Shown here piece by piece: positions 6,087 through 10,630 of a stretch of 10,630 nucleotides of DNA. The stretch spans positions 1 to 10,630 of the forward strand of contig JAIOSH010000391.1 of the NCBI GenBank assembly GCA_021107685.1, read 5' to 3'. A program made the position numbers and the translations under genes. Under the pieces are notes generated by a model. That model saw only the letters and a list, made by a program, of their open reading frames with translations, searched no databases and was not told the DNA's origin. Position 1 is the stretch's first letter. Each line of letters starts with the position of its first letter. The stretch is from Bacteroidales bacterium (GTDB taxonomy: Bacteria; Bacteroidota; Bacteroidia; Bacteroidales; SMBSF39).

Positions 6087-7214
6087 ATGATATCTAGATA
6101 TATCACACAACAAGTAATAGATAATTTGAGGCCTTCCAAAGTAGTAGGAGTTTTTGGTCCGCGAAGATCAGGTAAAACTGTTCTAATGAATTTCATCAAG
6201 GAAAAAACAGGCAGTGAAAATATACTTATGGTGCATGGTGAGAATCTTGATGCTATTGAAGCATTATCAAGCCAGCGCACCGGGACCTTAAAACAATTTA
6301 TCGGGAAAAATGAATATCTTTTTGTAGATGAAGCCCAAAAGGTTCCAAAGATCGGAGTGAATCTTAAACTAATTGTGGATACTATTCCTGATGTTTCAAT
6401 ATTGGTAACCGGGTCATCCAGCTTTGATCTTAGAAATAAAATCGGAGAACCATTAGTCGGCCGCAGCCAGTATTTTTATTTGTATCCTTTCTCATTGCTT
6501 GAAGTCGGCAGTACTGATTATATTAAGCAAAAGGAGATTTTAGAGGAGCAGTTAATTTATGGTTTTTACCCACAGGTATATACATCAGAAACAATAAAAC
6601 AGAAAAGAATCGAGTTAGAATCGATACGTGATGGCTATCTTTTAAGGGATATACTGGAACTTGATAATCTTAAAGACAGCCTTTTTATATTTAATTTATT
6701 AAGGCTGATAGCTTTTCAAATTGGTCAGGATGTATCATATTCAGAATTAGCTTCAAATTTGAATGTCAATAAAAAAACCGTAATGAGATATCTTGAATTA
6801 TTAGAAAAAAGCTATGTGATATTTTCTCACCAGGGATTCAGCAGAAACCTGAGAAAAGAATATTCTAAAAGTCCCCGGTACTATTTTTGGGATAATGGAA
6901 TCCGTAATTCATTGATCTCTAATTACAATGGACTTAACTTAAGGGATGATGTTGGCAAACTTTGGGAAAATTTTTGCATTACAGAAAGAGCTAAATATTT
7001 GGAATATAAACAAATATCAGCGAATAACTTCTTCTGGCGGACATATGAAAAAAAAGAAATTGATTTAATAGAGGAGCATGGAGGACAATTACATGCATTT
7101 GAGTGCAAATACTCAAAAAAAAATGTAAAAGCACCAAAAGATTTTGTTAATTCATATCCAGGCTCAGATTTTTCAGTAATAAATAAAGATAATTATCTGG
7201 ATTATTTGACTTAA
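6087..7214 (+). CDS. AAA ATPase with DUF4143 domain (COG1373-like), copy 3, short form
   Basis: A 375-residue ATPase from the shorter branch of the family. It starts almost directly with the ATPase domain: P-loop 'GPRRSGKT' (24-31), Walker B 'YLFVDEAQK' with D81/E82, and 'ILVTGSSSFDL'. The segment equivalent to 'GGYP' is 'YGFYPQVY'. A DNA-binding-like helix pair 'SYSELASNLNVNKKTVMRYL' lies in the linker. The C-terminal core has 'FFWRT' (315-319), E324, D326, E339 and K341 ('KKEIDLI' and 'FECKYS'), so the nuclease-like site is intact. The stop codon is immediately followed by the truncated tail of a PIN toxin gene (7213-7284), suggesting that this gene landed in, or replaced, an older toxin-antitoxin pair. 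Function beyond ATP use is not known to me. Confidence 0.88.
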   Translation: MISRYITQQVIDNLRPSKVVGVFGPRRSGKTVLMNFIKEKTGSENILMVHGENLDAIEALSSQRTGTLKQFIGKNEYLFVDEAQKVPKIGVNLKLIVDTIPDVSILVTGSSSFDLRNKIGEPLVGRSQYFYLYPFSLLEVGSTDYIKQKEILEEQLIYGFYPQVYTSETIKQKRIELESIRDGYLLRDILELDNLKDSLFIFNLLRLIAFQIGQDVSYSELASNLNVNKKTVMRYLELLEKSYVIFSHQGFSRNLRKEYSKSPRYYFWDNGIRNSLISNYNGLNLRDDVGKLWENFCITERAKYLEYKQISANNFFWRTYEKKEIDLIEEHGGQLHAFECKYSKKNVKAPKDFVNSYPGSDFSVINKDNYLDYLT

Positions 7215-7284
7215 GAATTCTACCGACAGGGATTTTGACCATATTGAAGAAATACAAAGGATCGATCCTGGAGAATTCTGGTAA
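7213..7284 (+). pseudogene. Severed C-terminus of a VapC-type toxin gene
   Basis: The frame reads 'NSTDRDFDHIEEIQRIDPGEF', then Trp and a TAA stop. It is nearly the same as the last residues of the intact toxin at 9112-9549 ('STDRNFDCIEEIQRIDPGDF'). At DNA level 7219-7287 matches 9487-9555 at 61 of 69 positions, including 32 identical bases in a row. The fragment keeps the fourth acidic residue region of the PIN site but nothing before it, and it has no start codon or ribosome site, so it is dead. It begins exactly at the stop of ATPase copy 3. Confidence 0.85.
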
Positions 7285-7299
7285 TTAATCAGCAGAGGT

Positions 7300-8571
7300 T
7301 TAAAGTAATCCAGAAAGCCATTTCCATAAGGGCTTAAATACAATTCTTTTCCCGCGGATCATTTCTTCGGTTTCCCTGTCCCAGGTTATAATCAGTAAAT
7401 TATTACAATCTAAATCCTGGCTTGCCTCGATAAGTGCCCTGGTTTCTCTTTCTTTTGTTTTTGCTTCTTCTATTCTATAGCAAACCTGGATCAGCTGCTC
7501 AATATTGATTCCCTTTTTTAATAGAAAGTCGACTTCCTTATTGTTCCTTGTCTTATAGAAAAAAATATCTCTGTTTGGCTTATGTCCCCTTCTTAGAATT
7601 TCAACAAATACTAAATTTTCCATTGTCCTGCCAAAATCCTGTGAAAAACGGGATGGTGCGATCGAGCAAAAACCATTATCAACAAGATAAACTTTTTTAG
7701 GCGTCTTTATCTGTTCCTTCATCTTGAAAGAAAATCTGTTTAAAATAAAGATTAAAAAAGCTTCCTCTAGATAACTTATATAATTCTGCAGCGTAGCTGT
7801 ACTTCTAAATTCCAATATGTTTTTAAGTTTTGAAAAACTGAATTCAGAAGAAAAATTGCTGTTCAGATAGTTATTCAAGTCATAAATTTTCTGTGGAAAC
7901 CTTACACTATATCTTTTTACAATGTCTTTAAATAAGATAGAGCTAGATAAAGTCTCGAGGTAGGTGCTGGCATTAAGTCTTTTAACTATTACTTCGGGGA
8001 AACCCCCATCTCTACGGTACTCGTCCAAACAACTCAGGATTCTTCCCTGTACTTCCGGAATATTGATTTCTTCCTTTTTTATTTCCCATCCTTTAGCATT
8101 TAAGAATTCTTTAAAACTGAATGGAAATATTTCTATTGGAATATGTCTTCCAGTCAAAGCTGTTGCCAGGTCTTTGCTTAGAAGTTTTGCATTTGAACCT
8201 GTCAGTATTAAATTATACCCTCTCCTTTTGAGTTTATTTACAAAAATCTCCCAATTTTTTAGATTTTGTATTTCATCAAAAAATAAATACTTGCTTTCGG
8301 GATATACTTCAAATACTGCTTTTATAATCTCATCATAATTTTTTACCTTCAGTAGATTTTCATCATCAAAATTTAAATAAGCAAAGTCCCTGCCTTTTAA
8401 AAGCAAAAAAGCTGCAACAGATTTTCCCGCTCTTCTTGGACCCGTAATTATTTTTATCAGATCGCTGTCGATAAACTTTTTAGCAGAATCAAGGTTCTCC
8501 CGAAAAACATATTCTTTTGAAGCCAGATCCTCTTTTTCTAATTTGTGCTGATAAACTATGTTTTTTATCAT
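7300..8571 (-). CDS. AAA ATPase with DUF4143 domain (COG1373-like), copy 4, minus strand
   Basis: A 423-residue ATPase from a different branch of the family. P-loop 'GPRRAGKS' (44-51), Walker B 'YLFFDEIQN' (95-103), then 'LILTGSNAKLL' and 'ALTGRHIPIEIFPFSFKEFL'; the middle has 'RDGGFPEVIVK'. At the C-terminus 'FYKTRNNKEVDFLL' keeps the E and D, but the next strand reads 'LIQVCYRIE', lacking the E-x-K pair seen in the other three copies. It ends 'NLLIITWDRE...FKPLWKWL', a typical tail of this branch. I chose the ATG at 8571: the longer frame to 8649 would begin with TTG and would run through the promoter inverted repeat (8606-8634). No clear ribosome site is present. It faces the plus-strand copies and is bracketed by the repeated toxin tail (7219-7287 and 9487-9555). 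Confidence 0.87.
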   Translation of the reverse strand: MIKNIVYQHKLEKEDLASKEYVFRENLDSAKKFIDSDLIKIITGPRRAGKSVAAFLLLKGRDFAYLNFDDENLLKVKNYDEIIKAVFEVYPESKYLFFDEIQNLKNWEIFVNKLKRRGYNLILTGSNAKLLSKDLATALTGRHIPIEIFPFSFKEFLNAKGWEIKKEEINIPEVQGRILSCLDEYRRDGGFPEVIVKRLNASTYLETLSSSILFKDIVKRYSVRFPQKIYDLNNYLNSNFSSEFSFSKLKNILEFRSTATLQNYISYLEEAFLIFILNRFSFKMKEQIKTPKKVYLVDNGFCSIAPSRFSQDFGRTMENLVFVEILRRGHKPNRDIFFYKTRNNKEVDFLLKKGINIEQLIQVCYRIEEAKTKERETRALIEASQDLDCNNLLIITWDRETEEMIRGKRIVFKPLWKWLSGLL

Positions 8572-8605
8572 AATATAAGTATGAATTGAATAAAATACTC
8601 CAATT

Positions 8606-8634
8606 TTGTTCAGTACAGCAATTCTACTGAACAA
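8606..8634 (-). promoter_or_regulatory. Inverted repeat, probable operator-promoter of ATPase copy 4
   Basis: TTGTTCAGTA (8606-8615) pairs perfectly with TACTGAACAA (8625-8634) across nine bases. On the minus strand it is centred on a possible -35 (TTGCTG, 8621-8616) with a -10-like TATTTT at 8597-8592. It stands 34 bases before the chosen ATG. One arm is also kept in the fossil fragment at 3152-3161, so the element travels with this gene lineage. Operator function is inferred. Confidence 0.55.
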
Positions 8635-8683
8635 TATGATATTAGTCAAATCAATAAATAAAGCAAAATTTCATTATTATTTC

Positions 8684-8793
8684 ATTGTAGACAGAGGTTT
8701 TATAGATGACTATTTGGGTAAATGCATTATTTATTGAAAATAGTAAGATAATACTTGCCATCAGGGGCCAGGCAATCCAATAAAAAAGCTACC
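8684..8793 (+). pseudogene. Decayed N-terminus and P-loop of a fifth DUF4143 ATPase
   Basis: Three short frames join into the start of a DUF4143 ATPase. 8690-8731 gives 'DRGFIDDYLGKCII', a shifted frame at 8733-8768 gives 'IENSKIILAIRG', and another shift at 8770-8793 gives 'RQSNKKAT'. The middle and last pieces match 'KEILAIRGPRQSGKTT' of copy 2. Two bases of the Pro codon are lost, and the P-loop Gly is changed to Asn. No frame is open across it, so it is dead. It fills most of the 290-base gap between copy 4 and the third antitoxin, and its end abuts the promoter of that toxin-antitoxin pair. Confidence 0.6.
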
Positions 8794-8795
8794 CA

Positions 8796-8833
8796 TTGAC
8801 GGAATAATTTATATTGGCTATATTTATCAATAT
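8796..8833 (+). promoter_or_regulatory. Promoter and putative operator of toxin-antitoxin pair 3
   Basis: TTGACG (8796-8801), a 17-base spacer and TATATT (8819-8824) make a good sigma70 promoter. Transcription would start near 8831, leaving a leader of about 33 bases. ATATTG (8811-8816) and CAATAT (8828-8833) form an inverted repeat around the -10 box, the expected place for antitoxin autorepression. Tandem ATATAG units follow at about 8832-8850. Confidence 0.5.
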
Positions 8834-8863
8834 ATAGATATAGATATATAGGAAGGAGCATAA

Positions 8864-9115
8864 ATGCCCCTCACAAAGAAAGTCATGATACTGTTTGAGC
8901 CTGATAAGTATAAAAAATTAGAGCTTAAGGCAAGATTGCATAAAAAATCGGTAGGAGCGCTTATCAGGGATACCATGGAAGAATGTGCCGTACCAGACGA
9001 TAAAATATCTAAAAAAAAGAGAATGGAAGCAGCGAGAAGAATAGTCTCTGCGGAAGAAAAGCCGGTTGAATGGAAAGAGATCGAAAAGCTTATTGAACAG
9101 GGACATGCTAAATGA
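8864..9115 (+). CDS. Ribbon-helix-helix antitoxin (VapB-type, pair 3)
   Basis: An 83-residue small protein predicted to neutralise the PIN toxin that overlaps it. The N-terminal strand 'KKVMILFEPDKYKKLELKA' and second helix 'SVGALIRDTMEE' fit a ribbon-helix-helix DNA-binding dimer. The following 'SKKKRMEAARRIVSAEEKPVEWKEIEKLI' is a charged helical tail of the kind that wraps the toxin. A strong Shine-Dalgarno site, GGAAGGAG (8851-8858), lies five bases before the ATG. The stop overlaps the toxin start as ATGA (9112-9115). It is not closely similar to the antitoxins of pairs 1 and 2. Its base composition is less AT-rich than theirs, closer to the sugar genes. Confidence 0.85.
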   Translation: MPLTKKVMILFEPDKYKKLELKARLHKKSVGALIRDTMEECAVPDDKISKKKRMEAARRIVSAEEKPVEWKEIEKLIEQGHAK

Positions 9116-9549
9116 GTGATATTTACATCATAGACACAAGTGTTTTTATGTATGCCCGCGGGAAGGGGCACCATTACAAAAATCCCTGTAAAAGTCTGGT
9201 CCTGTCTTTTGGCGATGGTTCTTTTGAAGAGGAATATGGGCAAGCGGTCATTGACAGCGAGATGTTTCAGGAGATACTTTATAGATACAGTCTTATCGGT
9301 GAGAAGGATACTGCCATAACTCTTTTACGGAATATTTATGCTCCTGAATTGGATATACTTCCCGTGGGCAGCGGGGAGATCGAAAAGATGATGGAGCTTG
9401 CAGCTAAATACAAAAATGAGAATATTACCCCGAGAGATATTGTACATGCGTCTGTAATGCTGACTAATAATATAAAAAAAATAATATCTACCGACAGGAA
9501 CTTTGACTGTATTGAAGAAATACAAAGGATCGATCCTGGAGATTTTTAG
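9112..9549 (+). CDS. VapC-type PIN-domain toxin (pair 3)
   Basis: A 145-residue PIN-domain protein. Acidic residues are D8 in 'IYIIDTSVFMYA', E54 in 'MFQEILYRY', D109 in 'ITPRDIVHASVM' and D128 in 'IISTDRNFD'. The 'HHYKNPCKSL' stretch after the first strand and 'TPRDIVHAS' place it in a PIN branch different from pairs 1 and 2. Endoribonuclease activity is inferred from the family. The four-base overlap with the antitoxin supports translational coupling. Its 3' end has a near-identical duplicate at 7219-7287 behind ATPase copy 3, evidence that a sister toxin gene once stood there. It is convergent with the broken gene ending at about 9556, only a few bases away, and no terminator hairpin is visible. 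Confidence 0.87.
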   Translation: MSDIYIIDTSVFMYARGKGHHYKNPCKSLVLSFGDGSFEEEYGQAVIDSEMFQEILYRYSLIGEKDTAITLLRNIYAPELDILPVGSGEIEKMMELAAKYKNENITPRDIVHASVMLTNNIKKIISTDRNFDCIEEIQRIDPGDF

Positions 9550-9555
9550 TAATTC

Positions 9556-10278
9556 CTTGTCCGGGTGGAGTCTGATAGGAAGATTTTTTTCTTTGCATTT
9601 ATTGATAATTTTTAGTGTGCCTCGTCCCCAGGATTCAATGAATCCTGCTTTAAAAAAGATGTCCGCCAGGAGTTCGTTGCGCGGATAGGAAGAATGTGGT
9701 TTTTTAAGTTACGCAAATGTAATTTCATTAGACAATTTTCCGACATTCCATAAATGCAATGCATTATCATATATTTTTAACTGAATATGCGGGCCGATAT
9801 AATCTCGATGAATAACAGAATTAATAACGGCTTCCCTTAGAGCCTCCTCAGGATAGATGAGGTCTTCTTTGCGATAAATGCCTTCATAATAGAATCTGTT
9901 CTCCAAATATTTTACCCGTAAAACTTCTATTGTTTTCTCAAGCTGTTCAAAAAGATTACCTTCAATTATGTCTGTGCTTATAACTTCACTCTCTGAGATA
10001 AATCTTCCAACCTGAACAAATGCCGAAGCGAAATACCTTTTGGGGTCTTTTCCAAAAAGAAGAATTCCTGCCCTTTTCAGCTTATTGCCCTTCATCAAGT
10101 TGAGTTTCTGCATAACCAATTTCACATCTTTTTCTTTTGCAATAAACGGATAACGTTTCTTAGCTAGCTCCTGAAAATGCCGCACTGTTTTTACATTGAT
10201 ATCTTTTATGCTACTGTCCGGTTCAATGATACTTTCCCAGGTTATCCCGGAACTTGAAAGCAAAAAACATACCTGATA
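9556..10278 (-). pseudogene. Broken AlbA_2/HATPase_c_4 'RecG-like' transcriptional regulator gene
   Basis: Minus-strand remnant of the family often annotated as 'ATP-dependent DNA helicase RecG-related' or Schlafen AlbA_2 proteins, which are regulators or nucleotide-binding proteins rather than helicases. The middle is well kept: 'KRAGILLFGKDPKRYF' and the GHKL-type ATPase N-box 'EEALREAVINSVIHRDY'. A TAA at 9709-9711 stops the frame after 'SNEITFA', yet the same frame goes on with 'PHSSYPRNELLADIFFKAGF' and 'IESWGRGTLKIINKC', the family's conserved C-terminal signature. The N-terminal AlbA_2 domain (over 100 residues) is absent: the frame is closed at 10279 and begins just before 'SGITWESIIEP'. 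The winged-helix end is also cut off at the toxin gene border near 9556. With three lesions, a functional product is unlikely. Confidence 0.82.
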
Positions 10279-10279
10279 T

Positions 10280-10300
10280 TATACTTCAAAGTACATAATA
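10280..10300. promoter_or_regulatory. Imperfect palindrome upstream of UDP-glucose dehydrogenase
   Basis: TACTT (10282-10286) and AAGTA (10289-10293) flank CA. If two extra bases are allowed in the right arm, the symmetry extends outward to TATTAT and ATAATA. It lies about 40 bases before the dehydrogenase start and between it and the broken regulator gene, so it could be an old operator of either. I see no clear -35/-10 pair here. Confidence 0.3.
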
Positions 10301-10337
10301 TATTAGAATTAAACAAGCAATTAGCAAAAGGAAGATT

Positions 10338-10630
10338 ATGAAAGTCTGTGTTATCGGAACCGGTTATGTGGGGCTCGTCACGGGAGTATGCCTGGCTGAG
10401 ATAGGCCATGATATCATATGCGTTGATAAAGATGAAAGCAAAATATCTTCCCTTAAAGAAGGAAAGATACCTATCTACGAAGAAGGCCTAAAAGAGCTCG
10501 TAAAAAGCAATTATAAAAGCAAAAAACTGATTTTTGATTCCGATACATCAAACGGGGTAAGGAAAAGCGATATAATATTTATCTGTGTGGGAACACCGCC
10601 GCTTCCATCAGGAAAACCCGACCTTGCCGC
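10338..10630 (+). CDS. ugd: UDP-glucose 6-dehydrogenase, N-terminal part (runs off the window)
   Basis: Ninety-seven residues are visible. 'MKVCVIGTGYVGLVTGVCLA' contains the NAD-binding GxGxxG turn (G7, G9, G12) followed by the acidic end of the second strand, 'ICVDKDE'. Next come 'GKIPIYEEGL', the conserved loop of nucleotide-sugar dehydrogenases, and 'DIIFICVGTPP', which binds the cofactor. The enzyme oxidises UDP-glucose to UDP-glucuronate with two NAD+, a precursor for acidic capsules and exopolysaccharides, in the cytoplasm. UDP-GlcNAc or UDP-ManNAc dehydrogenases share this fold, but this N-terminus is most like the UDP-glucose enzyme. AAAAGGAAG (10326-10334) is a good ribosome site just before the ATG. 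Codon use matches the glycosyltransferase and epimerase at the other end of the window. Confidence 0.9.
   Translation, partial: MKVCVIGTGYVGLVTGVCLAEIGHDIICVDKDESKISSLKEGKIPIYEEGLKELVKSNYKSKKLIFDSDTSNGVRKSDIIFICVGTPPLPSGKPDLA

Noticed and set aside
7964..8338. Plus-strand 124-codon ORF inside copy 4
   Set aside because: It is antisense to the conserved ATPase domain with no ribosome site; the minus-strand frame carries the Walker motifs.
3306..8571. A multi-gene defence operon formed by the four ATPases
   Set aside because: The genes lie in two orientations with separate promoters and gene debris between them, so they look like independent units and not one operon.
8569..8649. Longer ATPase copy 4 starting at TTG 8649
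   Set aside because: The extra 26 residues have no family similarity that I can see, and the frame would run through the promoter dyad at 8606-8634.
9325..9525. Minus-strand ORF under the pair 3 toxin
   Set aside because: It is the complement of the conserved toxin frame. It shares its frame with the broken RecG-like gene but has no family similarity.
9709..9711. Stop-codon readthrough or recoding of TAA in the RecG-like gene
   Set aside because: TAA ends ATPase copies 3 and 4 normally, and the gene has also lost both ends, so decay is the simpler explanation.

Overview
The window is bacterial. Genes carry Shine-Dalgarno sites, several promoters have sigma70-type -35/-10 boxes, and the flanking genes belong to a surface-polysaccharide pathway. 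The flanking genes (sugar epimerase, glycosyltransferase, UDP-glucose dehydrogenase) are moderately GC-rich and favour ATA and AGG codons. The genes between them are visibly AT-richer and look acquired. The sequence does not allow a species call. It would fit an uncultivated anaerobic lineage, but that is only an impression.

Layout. 1-192 is the C-terminus of a nucleotide-sugar epimerase. 234-1853 holds two divergent VapBC-type toxin-antitoxin pairs around a long inverted repeat (1094-1133). 1875-3065 is a family 4 glycosyltransferase that seems to start at a rare ATC codon. 3066-8793 is dominated by AAA ATPases of the AAA_14/DUF4143 type (COG1373-like). There are four intact, mutually divergent copies: three on the plus strand (3306-4571, 4720-6009, 6087-7214) and one on the minus strand (7300-8571). 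At least three decayed fragments of the same family lie between them (3066-3180, 4581-4640, 8684-8793), with the severed tail of a PIN toxin gene (7213-7284). 8864-9549 is a third VapBC pair. 9556-10278 is a broken gene of the AlbA_2/HATPase_c_4 'RecG-like' family. 10338 to the window end is the start of UDP-glucose 6-dehydrogenase.

How it fits together. The epimerase, glycosyltransferase and dehydrogenase probably belong to one capsule, exopolysaccharide or glycan locus. The rest reads as an accessory island that has repeatedly gained and lost small self-contained genes: toxin-antitoxin pairs and solitary DUF4143 ATPases. No transposase, integrase, tRNA or CRISPR array is visible. Direct repeats made from dead gene tails bracket two of the ATPase genes, which suggests turnover by recombination between paralogues rather than by classical transposition.

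The least ordinary signals are the density of live and dead DUF4143 ATPases, the apparent leaderless promoters shared by two of them, the ATC start of the glycosyltransferase, and the fossil gene fragments. The function of DUF4143 ATPases is unknown to me, so no pathway is assigned to them.
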